From NCBI GenBank assembly GCA_030745835.1, contig JASLNU010000096.1, positions 1 to 18,169 of the forward strand: a stretch of 18,169 nucleotides of DNA, written 5' to 3'. Position 1 is the first letter of the stretch. Every line of letters begins with the position of its first letter. The stretch comes from GCA-2687515 sp002687515 (GTDB taxonomy: Bacteria; Pseudomonadota; Alphaproteobacteria; Rhodospirillales; UBA2165). Below the pieces are notes generated by a model. It made no database searches and was not told the DNA's origin. It saw nothing but the letters and a program-made list of their open reading frames with translations. This document shows, one piece after another, positions 6,965-13,989 of the stretch. Position numbers and translations under genes: made by a program.

Positions 6965-8430
6965 GCGAGAAGATCAGGTTCAACGACACCACCTTGAGGG
7001 ACGGGGCGCTCAGCCTCTGGGCCTCGAACCTGACGACCGAAATGATCCTGCCGGTCCTGGAGCGCATGGACCGGGCCGGATACGAAGCCATCGAGCTGGT
7101 CGGTTCGTCCTTTTTCAAAAAAGCCGTGCGCGAATTGAGGGACGAGCCGTGGCAGCGCATCCGCGAGGTTGCGGCGCGGCTCGAACAGACGCCGCTGCGC
7201 ATGATGGCGAGCCGCATCAACACCTTCAATTACGACCCGCCGTCGATGTTCCGGCGCTGCCTCGAGCTGGTCAAGGAGAACGGTATCGACGAGCTGCGCT
7301 TCTTGGATCCATGGAACGAGGTGGCGGGCATGCGCCGGCGCGTCGAGCTGGCGCTGGAATGCGGATTGCGGCCGATCATGAGCATCACCTTTTCGGTCTC
7401 GCCGCGCCACACCGACGAATATTTCGCCGAACGGGTGCGCGCCGCCGCCAAAATGCCGGTCTACCGGTTGTGCCTGAAAGACCCGGGCGGTCTTCTGACG
7501 CCGGACCGCATGCAGACCCTGGCACCCATATTCCTGGAAAACGCCGGCGGCGTGCCGGCCGAGTTCCATACCCATTGCACCACCGGCCTCGGCCCGTTGA
7601 GCGCCCTCGAAGCGATCAAGGCCGGCTTCCGCTCCATCGACACGGCGATCCCGCCGCTGGCCGATGCTTCGTCCAATCCGTCCATATTCAACATCGCCGC
7701 CAATGCCCGCGCCCTCGGCTTCGAACCGCTCATCGACGAAGACGCGTTGCGCCCGGTGTCCGAGCATTTCCTGGCCATCGCCGAACGCCACGGATTTACA
7801 GTCGGGGCGCCGCTGCATTACGACCAGGCCCAATTCCAGCACCAGATTCCGGGCGGCATGATCTCCAACTTGAAACATCAACTCGGCCTTGTCGGATTGG
7901 AAGACAAGCTGGCCGAAGCCTTGGAGGAAACCGCCAGGGTGCGCGCCGAACTCGGTTATCCGATCATGGTCACGCCCTTATCGCAGTTCGTCGGCAGCCA
8001 GGCGGTGATCAACGTCATCGTCGGCGAACGCTACCGGGAGGTGACCGATCAGACCATCGATTATGCCCTCGGCCGCTACGGCGAGGAAGCGGTGCGCGAA
8101 ATGGATGCCGATGTCAGGGACAAAATACTGGATCGCAAGCGCGCCCGGGAATTGATCGCTCAGGAACCGTCCGATCCGTCCCTGGGCGAGATGCGGGAAA
8201 AGTTCGGCGGGCCCGACATTTCCGACGAAGATTTATTTTTGCGCTGGGTGACCAGCCCGGAAGAGGTGGATGCGCTACGCAACCCCGGGAGCGGGGGAAC
8301 CGCGTTTTCCGCCGAACAGCAGTTGCTGACGCTGATCGAGGAATTGGCGAAACGATCCGATTGCAACCGCATTTGGGTGCGCAAGCCAGGCCTGTCGGTG
8401 CGCCTCGAAAACAGGAACGCCGCGCCTTGA
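6961..8430 (+). CDS. Carboxyltransferase subunit, oxaloacetate decarboxylase alpha / pyruvate carboxylase B-like
   Basis: The 489 aa comprise an HMGL-like TIM barrel (about 1-290) followed by a conserved carboxylase domain (about 300-470). The start F-N-D-T-T-L-R-D-G holds the metal/substrate Asp. C-L-K-D-P-G-G contains K173, matching the carbamylated metal-binding lysine of this family. F-H-T-H-C-T-T-G gives the two metal-binding histidines H203 and H205. P-L-S-Q-F-V-G-S-Q-A and R-Y-x-x-V-T-D are typical of the C-terminal domain. The protein should move CO2 between biotin on the upstream carrier and a keto acid. The biotin lies on the separate carrier, and no sodium-pump beta subunit or biotin carboxylase is adjacent, so the direction and partner enzyme are unknown. 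D-G-A-L-S-L replaces the usual D-A-H-Q-S-L, which may mean a different substrate. Confidence 0.85.
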   Translation: MSEKIRFNDTTLRDGALSLWASNLTTEMILPVLERMDRAGYEAIELVGSSFFKKAVRELRDEPWQRIREVAARLEQTPLRMMASRINTFNYDPPSMFRRCLELVKENGIDELRFLDPWNEVAGMRRRVELALECGLRPIMSITFSVSPRHTDEYFAERVRAAAKMPVYRLCLKDPGGLLTPDRMQTLAPIFLENAGGVPAEFHTHCTTGLGPLSALEAIKAGFRSIDTAIPPLADASSNPSIFNIAANARALGFEPLIDEDALRPVSEHFLAIAERHGFTVGAPLHYDQAQFQHQIPGGMISNLKHQLGLVGLEDKLAEALEETARVRAELGYPIMVTPLSQFVGSQAVINVIVGERYREVTDQTIDYALGRYGEEAVREMDADVRDKILDRKRARELIAQEPSDPSLGEMREKFGGPDISDEDLFLRWVTSPEEVDALRNPGSGGTAFSAEQQLLTLIEELAKRSDCNRIWVRKPGLSVRLENRNAAP

Positions 8431-8453
8431 TTGGCGCCGACATCCGGCCGCTT

Positions 8454-8716
8454 ATACCAAATTGCATAAATAAACACCCATTGTGATCTTCTTTCCCGTT
8501 TCCTCGGTAGGAGGGGAGGCGCAGGCGATGGCGTCCCATCGTTAAGCCTTCCCGACACCCCGAGGGGGCGGGAAAGGCGACCCGGAGGGCGGCTTTGCGC
8601 GGCCCCCGGTGTCGTCGAGCACCGCTTATGATGCAAAGGCATCACGGCGCGGCGCGCTCCTAACCGGAAACCGCGCAAAGCCGTCACAATGGGTGTTTAT
8701 TTATGCAACTTGGTAT
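8454..8716. mobile_element. MITE-like structured repeat with 33-bp terminal inverted repeats
   Basis: The left arm (8454-8486) and right arm (8684-8716) are inverted copies of 33 bp with one mismatch (8461 against 8709). The outer ends read ATACCAA...TTGGTAT. If the ends are set at TACCAA (8455) and TTGGTA (8715), both flanks carry TTA (8452-8454 and 8716-8718), a possible 3-bp target duplication. Inside are a perfect 13-bp stem (8590-8602 with 8671-8683) enclosing GATGC/GCATC and CGGTG/CACCG hairpins, and a second arm (8491-8498 with 8569-8576, 8502-8507 with 8560-8565) enclosing CGATGG/CCATCG (8526-8531, 8536-8541). It encodes no transposase and must have been mobilised in trans. It lies between convergent genes and abuts the SDR stop codon, so its hairpins may end transcription from both sides. 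Confidence 0.8.
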
Positions 8717-9459
8717 TAGCCGCGGGCGATGAAGGATGGCTGATTGGCCGGCAGGACGGTCAGATCAAACACATTGGCCATTTGCGGCAGCGCCGCGATC
8801 ATCACCGCGATATCGGCCACGTCGGCGGGTTCCAGGCGGTATTGATCGTCGGCCCGTTCGGCCTCGCGGCTGGCGCCGAAACCGTCGCCGGTATCGGTGG
8901 CGCCGAGGATAATAATCGAGGCGGTGATGCCGAATTCACGGCCATCGCGGGCCAGCGACGCGGTCAATCCCTTGAGGGCGTGCTTGGTGGTGGTGTAGGG
9001 CGCCGAATTGGGTCTCGGCGTTTTCGATGCGATGCTGCCGATATTGATGATGCGCCCGTCATTCTGCTGTTTCATGCGTTTCAATGCCTCGCGGCTGCAC
9101 AGGAAGGCGCCGGTAATGTTGGTGTCGATGACCTGCTTCCAGAAATCGAGCGGAATTTCATCGGTCGGCATATTGCTCGAAATGCCGGCATTGTTGACCA
9201 GGATATCGACCCGCCCATGGACATCGCCGGCTTTTTGAAACAGCGATACGACGTCGCCCTCCTGGGTCACATCGGTCGGGATCGCCAGCGCGGCGCCGCC
9301 TTCATCGCGAATGCCCTCGGCGACGGCTTCCAGCTTTGCCGCGTTACGGGCGGCGAGGACAACCGATGCGCCTGCGCCGGCATAGGCCCGGGATATGTAT
9401 TTGCCGAGCCCGCCGCTGGCGCCGGTGATAACCGCTATCCTGCCTTCAAGTCGTGCCAT
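8716..9459 (-). CDS. SDR-family NAD(P)-dependent oxidoreductase
   Basis: A classical short-chain dehydrogenase of 247 aa. The nucleotide motif is T-G-A-S-G-G-L-G (12-19), followed by N-N-A-G (89-92), catalytic N114, S142, and the Y155-x-x-x-K159 pair in Y-T-T-T-K. It oxidises or reduces an alcohol/carbonyl substrate that cannot be deduced. ATG 9459 is chosen because the family usually begins at M-A-R-L-E-G-R-I-A-V-I-T-G; ATG 9474 in the same frame is an alternative. It is the last gene of the minus-strand cluster. Its TAA codon is the TTA that flanks the structured repeat, so the element inserted exactly at the end of this gene and may have changed its last codon or stop. Confidence 0.9.
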   Translation of the reverse strand: MARLEGRIAVITGASGGLGKYISRAYAGAGASVVLAARNAAKLEAVAEGIRDEGGAALAIPTDVTQEGDVVSLFQKAGDVHGRVDILVNNAGISSNMPTDEIPLDFWKQVIDTNITGAFLCSREALKRMKQQNDGRIINIGSIASKTPRPNSAPYTTTKHALKGLTASLARDGREFGITASIIILGATDTGDGFGASREAERADDQYRLEPADVADIAVMIAALPQMANVFDLTVLPANQPSFIARG

Positions 9460-9525
9460 CGCATTTACTTTCATCTCTCGGGGGGCGCCAACGAGCACCA
9501 CGGGTTCAACGCGCATCCCAGCCTA

Positions 9526-10278
9526 TCACAACGCCATGCGGGCGAACATCACGATGGCGGTTCCGATCAGCACCAGGGCGACGATCCTTCTGACCGCGGC
9601 GGCGTTGATGGCGGCCGACAAACGGGCGCCGAAAAAGACGCCGAGCATCAGGCAGCCGCCGATCAACAGGCCAAATTCGAAATCGACGATGCCCGATTGC
9701 CAGTTGCGCGCCGTGGCGAACAGCGCCACTGGGATCTGGAACAGCTGGCCGAGGCCGACGGCGGTCAATATGGGCACCTTGATCCACATCAGTATCGGCA
9801 CCAGGAGCAGCGGCCCGCCGGCCCCGCTGACGGCGGACCCGAAGGCGGCGGCGAAGCCGATCAGGAGCATCGCCCATGGCGCCAGGCTGGGACGCTCCTC
9901 CGCCGCCCCCGCCTTACCAAACACCGCATGGATGCCGGTCGCCAGCACCAGGATGGCGACAATGGCTTCCACCGCGACGCCCGGCAGCCGGATCAGGACG
10001 GCCGATCCCGAATAAGCCCCAACCATGGCGCCGATGCCGAGCCAGAGGCCCATCGACCACCGGATGGCGCCCTGGCGGCCATACAAATATGTGCCGAGAG
10101 CGCCGCTGAACAAAGCGCTGAAGGTGACCGAGGCGACCACCACGTGGATCTTAATGCCGGTCAGCAGCACCAGCGCCGGCACCATGACCACACCGCCGAC
10201 GCTGACCGCGCCGATCATAACGCCGATAGCGATCAGAAAGACGATGATGATCGGCAATATGGGCCAGGTGAATATCAT
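9526..10278 (-). CDS. TauE/SafE-family membrane transporter
   Basis: The 250 aa contain about eight hydrophobic segments in two repeats. The first repeat carries G-A-V-S-V-G-G-V-V-M-V-P-A-L, and the second G-S-A-V-S-G-A-G-G-P-L-L-L-V-P-I-L. These paired G-x-G-G-x-x-x-x-P motifs are the hallmark of the TauE/SafE (DUF81) family, which moves organosulfur compounds, sulfite or other small anions across the inner membrane. ATG 10278 (M-I-F-T-W-P-I-L-P) is preferred over upstream in-frame starts because it places the first hydrophobic helix at the N-terminus. It lies between an FAD-dependent dehydrogenase and an SDR on the same strand, so its substrate may belong to that pathway. Confidence 0.88.
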   Translation of the reverse strand: MIFTWPILPIIIVFLIAIGVMIGAVSVGGVVMVPALVLLTGIKIHVVVASVTFSALFSGALGTYLYGRQGAIRWSMGLWLGIGAMVGAYSGSAVLIRLPGVAVEAIVAILVLATGIHAVFGKAGAAEERPSLAPWAMLLIGFAAAFGSAVSGAGGPLLLVPILMWIKVPILTAVGLGQLFQIPVALFATARNWQSGIVDFEFGLLIGGCLMLGVFFGARLSAAINAAAVRRIVALVLIGTAIVMFARMAL

Positions 10279-10338
10279 TGCTGTCCCGGCCCTGTATACA
10301 GGTGGCGCGGCGCCGATCGGCGCATCAATCCTCAACTA

Positions 10339-11763
10339 TCATGAATTTAACGCCTTCGCCGCCGCCGCGTGTTCGGCGGCGACCATGGCGAATGCGAAAG
10401 CTTTGATCAGGCCGCCCACATAACCCATATTGGGCCCGCCCTCGAGCCCGCCGGTCGACGAGCCGGCCGCGTAGAGCCCGCCGATAATTCCGCCGTCCGG
10501 GGTCAGGACCCGGCAATGGTTGTCGATATCGATGCCGCCCATGGTGTTGGTGACGCCGGCGCAAAGGCGGATCGCGCAATAGGGGCCCGCATCCAAGGGG
10601 TGGGCGGCGTGGCGGCCTTCGCCGCGGACCGGGGACAAACCCATCAACTTATCCTCGGCGAAAGCCGTGTTGTATTCCGCCAGCGTCGCCTTCAATTGAT
10701 CGGCGGGCACATCGATGGCCGCCGCCAGGCTGTCCAGATCGGGCGCTTCGATCAGGGTGCCGCCGTGATCCAGCATCAAGGGATTGGGCGGGGCAATGCC
10801 ATCGGTGCCGACCTGGTCCCAGATTTGCCGGGTCATGATGGCGGTGGCGGATAAGGGATCGTCCAGCTTGGCGACGGCGTTGCTCAGATAAACCCCGCCC
10901 CGGCTTTCATCGACGAAGCGCCTGCCGCCGGCATCGACCAAAACGCCGGCGACGGCGACGATGTCGATATTGGGATAGGGCCAGAGGGCATCGTTGCTCA
11001 TGGCAGCAATCGACAACAGATGGCCGTAGAAATCGCCGAGACCGGTCAAGGCGGCGCCGGCCTCGGCGGCCATGCGGATGCCATCGCCGGTGGCCGACGG
11101 CGCGGCGCGCAGGCGCACCCGGTCGGGCGCCCCGGTCACGGTGCCGCGCAGCATCTCGGGATTGGCCTGAAAACCGCCATCGGCGATGACCACGGCGGGC
11201 GCCGAAATTTCCTTCGCGGCGCCGCCGTCCGACACCTCAACGCCGGTGCAACGGCCGTCTTCGATGATCAGGCCGGTGGCCTCGGCGCCGCGCCGCAAGG
11301 TGCCGCCCTTGGCCATCAGGTGGGCTTCCAGGGCGCGCAGGGTGAAATCGCCGCCGCGCCCCTGCCAATCGAGGCCGGCGCGCATGCGCCTCGGCGGCGC
11401 CAGCACCATATGCTGGCGCATATTCACATAGCCGACCCCGCGCGCCACGAACTTGACGCCGATGCCGCGCAGCCAATCCACCGTCGATGCGGCGTTTTCG
11501 GCGATGGCGCGCACCAATTCCGGCTTGGCGTGGCCGGCGGTTTCCGCCTCAATCGCCGGGATCAGTTGATCGGCGGCGAGCCGGACATCGTTGGAGGCGA
11601 CGTGGAAGACCCCCGAGGTAATGCGCGAATTGCAAAAATATCGGTCCTCGGTATCGCGCTCCAGGACCAATGATTTGAGGCCGAGATCGGCGGCGCGGGC
11701 GGCGGCGGTCAGCCCGGCGAAGCCGCCGCCGATGGCGATCAGGTCGTATTCGGCGCCGCTCAT
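10339..11763 (-). CDS. FAD-dependent oxidoreductase, fumarate reductase/TcuA/KstD superfamily
   Basis: A 474-aa flavoprotein. The N-terminal Rossmann motif is I-G-G-G-F-A-G-L (11-18), with E35 in L-V-L-E-R-D binding the adenosine ribose. A second FAD contact is V-V-I-A-D-G-G-F-Q near residue 190-200. The C-terminal G-L-Y-A-A-G-S-S-T-G-G-L-E-G-G-P-N-M-G-Y segment is the conserved flavin-binding end of fumarate reductase-like dehydrogenases. There is no signal peptide, heme-binding CxxCH or FMN site, so it is a cytoplasmic stand-alone flavin subunit. Likely reactions are dehydrogenation of a carboxylic acid or steroid-like ketone; the substrate cannot be read. It lies 36 bp after the small membrane protein gene and 60 bp before the TauE gene. 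Confidence 0.87.
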   Translation of the reverse strand: MSGAEYDLIAIGGGFAGLTAAARAADLGLKSLVLERDTEDRYFCNSRITSGVFHVASNDVRLAADQLIPAIEAETAGHAKPELVRAIAENAASTVDWLRGIGVKFVARGVGYVNMRQHMVLAPPRRMRAGLDWQGRGGDFTLRALEAHLMAKGGTLRRGAEATGLIIEDGRCTGVEVSDGGAAKEISAPAVVIADGGFQANPEMLRGTVTGAPDRVRLRAAPSATGDGIRMAAEAGAALTGLGDFYGHLLSIAAMSNDALWPYPNIDIVAVAGVLVDAGGRRFVDESRGGVYLSNAVAKLDDPLSATAIMTRQIWDQVGTDGIAPPNPLMLDHGGTLIEAPDLDSLAAAIDVPADQLKATLAEYNTAFAEDKLMGLSPVRGEGRHAAHPLDAGPYCAIRLCAGVTNTMGGIDIDNHCRVLTPDGGIIGGLYAAGSSTGGLEGGPNMGYVGGLIKAFAFAMVAAEHAAAAKALNS

Positions 11764-11799
11764 CGATCACTCACGGTTCACTTGGGGTTGGCTCTGGGC

Positions 11800-12012
11800 T
11801 CATTGCGGCAGCAGCATGTCGGTGACGACGCGAACCAGCTCGACATAGCTGCGCACGAAAAAACCGAGGATCAGGCCGGCGATGACGGCGGCGGCGAGGA
11901 TCAGCGGCGCCGCGCCCAGCGCGAGAGCGAGGGCGATCGGCAGCAGGCCGAGGATCAGCGCCACGGCATCGCCGAAGCGGACGAGGATGTTCAGGGTTGG
12001 ATATTGGTTCAC
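11800..12012 (-). CDS. Small two-span membrane protein
   Basis: This 70-aa protein starts at GTG 12012 just after GGAGGGGG, a strong ribosome binding site that decides the start. Two hydrophobic segments cover residues 15-36 and 38-53 and are separated by almost no loop, so it should be a tight hairpin in the inner membrane. The N-terminus M-N-Q-Y-P-T-L-N and C-terminus V-T-D-M-L-L-P-Q are polar. I do not recognise it. It leads the minus-strand cluster with the FAD-dependent dehydrogenase 36 bp downstream, and may anchor or assist that enzyme or the TauE transporter. Confidence 0.65.
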   Translation of the reverse strand: MNQYPTLNILVRFGDAVALILGLLPIALALALGAAPLILAAAVIAGLILGFFVRSYVELVRVVTDMLLPQ

Positions 12013-12200
12013 GGGGGCCCCCTCCGGATTGTAGATTATGCCGCCGACACCCTGGCAGAAGAAAACCCGCCGATCAACGGCGCGCCGATGAATTCGCCGC
12101 CGCCGGTCCGCGCCCGCGAAATAATTGCCGCGTTTCTATGACCGAAATCCGGGCTTATGATGGATCAACAGTCAACGCCCGAAAAACGGAGATGACGCCC

Positions 12201-12908
12201 ATGAGCACGCTCAGCGAAGCCATCGACAACCTGGTTACCGCCAACCGTATCCTTGCCCACGAAAACGTGGTCGATGCCTACGGCCATATCAGCATGCGCC
12301 ATCCCGATGATCCGGGCCGTTATTTCCTGGCCTGTTCGCGCAGTCCCGAACTGGTCGAGCCGGGCGACATCCTGGAATTTTCCCTGGACAGCCAATGCAT
12401 CGATGACAAGGGCATGAACCTCTATATCGAGCGGCCGATCCACGGATCGATTTACGCCGTACGGCCGGAAATCATGTCGGTGGTTCACAACCACTCCTAT
12501 GCGGTCATTCCGTTTTCCGTATCGAAGGCGCCGCTTCGCCCGATCGCCCATGTGGCGGCACGCATCGGGCATAGCGTACCGGTCTGGGACATCCACGATA
12601 ATTTCGGCGACACCGACCTTCTGGTTTCCACCAACGAACAGGGCGGCGACCTGGCGCGGGCGATGGGCGAGGGCCGCGTCATCCTGATGCGCGGCCACGG
12701 CGCCACGGTGGCCGGACTTTCGATCGAGGATGCGGTGATGACTTCGGTCTTTCTGCAGGTGAACGCCCAATTGCAGATCGACGCCCTGCGCCTCGGCGAG
12801 GTCACCTACCTGCATCCCGGCGAGGTCGATATCCGCCTCGCCCGCAGCCAGGATTTCGTCGGCAATTCCCGCGCCTGGGAATATATGAGCCGCCGCGCCG
12901 GGTGTTAG
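12201..12908 (+). CDS. Class II aldolase/adducin-domain protein
   Basis: A 235-aa protein made of one class II aldolase domain. The metal-binding histidines are H96 and H98 in V-V-H-N-H-S-Y and H166 in M-R-G-H-G-A-T-V. E78 in E-R-P-I-H sits where the catalytic acid/base of fuculose aldolases lies. Members cleave, decarboxylate or epimerise hydroxy/keto-acid substrates using Zn2+ or a similar metal; the exact reaction is unknown. ATG 12201 is chosen because GGAG lies 9 nt upstream and it precedes the conserved helix; ATG 12192 is in frame but has the GGAG directly against it. It is divergent from the minus-strand flavoprotein cluster and heads a plus-strand run. Confidence 0.87.
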   Translation: MSTLSEAIDNLVTANRILAHENVVDAYGHISMRHPDDPGRYFLACSRSPELVEPGDILEFSLDSQCIDDKGMNLYIERPIHGSIYAVRPEIMSVVHNHSYAVIPFSVSKAPLRPIAHVAARIGHSVPVWDIHDNFGDTDLLVSTNEQGGDLARAMGEGRVILMRGHGATVAGLSIEDAVMTSVFLQVNAQLQIDALRLGEVTYLHPGEVDIRLARSQDFVGNSRAWEYMSRRAGC

Positions 12909-12922
12909 AGCCTTTAACGTCC

Positions 12923-12947
12923 GCTCCCGGTTTGCTAAACCGGGAGC
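12923..12947 (+). terminator. Perfect 11-bp hairpin, terminator-like but without T-run
   Basis: GCTCCCGGTTT, loop GCT, AAACCGGGAGC. It lies 15 bp after the class II aldolase stop and 36 bp before the MDR start. No U-tract follows on either strand, so it may be an attenuator, an mRNA-stabilising 3' end or a repeat unit rather than a classical Rho-independent terminator. Confidence 0.5.
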
Positions 12948-12982
12948 CGTCAATTCTCACCGCAATAACGGATAACCCGGCG

Positions 12983-13972
12983 ATGCAAGCCATCCGCGTG
13001 ACTGAAAAATCGGAAAGTTCCGAAAATCTGAAATTCGAGCTGGCCGAGTTGGACCGACCGCGCATCGAAACCGGCGAGGCGCTAATCGAAGTCCATGCCA
13101 GCGGCGTCAATCCGAGCGACGTCAAGGCGCTGCTCGGCAAGATGCCGAACCTGGTGTGGCCGAGGACCCCGGGTCGCGACTATGCCGGCGTCGTCGCCGA
13201 CGGCCCGGCGGATATGATCGGCAAGGAGGTCTGGGGTACCGGCGGCGATCTGGGCATGCGGCGCGATGGCAACCACGCCGAATATTGCATCGTCGACGCC
13301 GCCGGCCTGTGCGAAAAGCCAAGCAATCTGAGCATCAATGAAGCGGGCGGCATCGGCGTATCCTGGACCTGCGCCTGGCTCGGCCTGGTCGATGGCGCCG
13401 ATGTCAGCGAAGGCGACGTGGTCGCCGTTTTGGGCGCCGCCGGCAAGGTCGGCGAAGCCAGCGTGCAGATCGCCACCGCCGCCGGCGCGCGGGTCATCGC
13501 CGTCGAGCGGCGGCGCGGCGATTACAGCGGCCATGCCTCGGGCCCAGTCGAGGTGGTGGATTTGCGTACCGAGCCCGACCTGGCCGAAGCGATCCGCGGG
13601 CGCACCGGCGGCCGTGGCGCCGATATTATCATGAACGGCGTCGGCGACCCCTATTTCGAGGCGGCTTCCAACGCCCTCGCCAAGATGGGCCGGCAGATCA
13701 TCATTTCCACCTTCGCCGACGAGACCAGCATAAACTTGCGCACTTTCTACCGGGGCAACCACCGGCTGATCGGGGTCAGCAACATGGACCACGACAACGT
13801 CGTGTCCGCCGGGCTGCTGGGGCGCATGCGACCCGGCTTCGAGGCCGGCGCCTTTAAACCCTATCCGATCGGCGACGGCGCGGTCTTTTCGCTTGCCGAT
13901 GCGGAAACGGCCTACCGCACCGTGCTCGAGGACCGCAGCCGCGAGCGCATCATCATCGCTCCCCGAGGCTGA
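12983..13972 (+). CDS. Zinc-independent MDR family oxidoreductase (quinone oxidoreductase-like)
   Basis: A 329-aa medium-chain dehydrogenase/reductase. The N-terminal GroES-like half shows G-V-N-P-S-D-V-K (41-48) and P-R-T-P-G-R-D-Y-A-G-V-V, both typical of the QOR/zinc-free group; no structural zinc cysteine cluster is present. The NAD(P) Rossmann motif is G-A-A-G-K-V-G (151-157). I-I-M-N-G-V-G-D near residue 213 is the usual second half of the fold. It probably reduces an enone or quinone with NADPH; the substrate is unknown. ATG 12983 (M-Q-A-I-R-V) starts at the conserved first strand; the in-frame GTG 12902 overlaps the previous gene and the hairpin. The next gene follows after 17 bp, so the two are probably co-transcribed. 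Confidence 0.88.
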   Translation: MQAIRVTEKSESSENLKFELAELDRPRIETGEALIEVHASGVNPSDVKALLGKMPNLVWPRTPGRDYAGVVADGPADMIGKEVWGTGGDLGMRRDGNHAEYCIVDAAGLCEKPSNLSINEAGGIGVSWTCAWLGLVDGADVSEGDVVAVLGAAGKVGEASVQIATAAGARVIAVERRRGDYSGHASGPVEVVDLRTEPDLAEAIRGRTGGRGADIIMNGVGDPYFEAASNALAKMGRQIIISTFADETSINLRTFYRGNHRLIGVSNMDHDNVVSAGLLGRMRPGFEAGAFKPYPIGDGAVFSLADAETAYRTVLEDRSRERIIIAPRG

Positions 13973-13989
13973 CGGAAACTGGATCCGCC

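Noticed and set aside
6951..8486. 511-codon plus-strand frame overlapping the carboxyltransferase gene.
   Set aside because: It is an Arg/Pro/Gly-rich frame shadow. The frame starting at 6961 has all the carboxyltransferase motifs.
8160..8687. Long minus-strand open frame (175 codons) through the structured repeat, containing G-F-R-x-G-A-R-R-A-V and H-H-K; a similar peptide is encoded by the copy at the window end.
   Set aside because: The shared peptide follows from DNA conservation of the repeat. Differences between the copies are paired stem changes and include a 1-nt indel that shifts the frame, and the frame also runs antisense through the end of the carboxyltransferase gene.
8689..10344. 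551-codon plus-strand open frame.
   Set aside because: It is antisense to the SDR and TauE genes, both of which have full family motifs; its translation is low in hydrophobic residues and has no recognisable domain.
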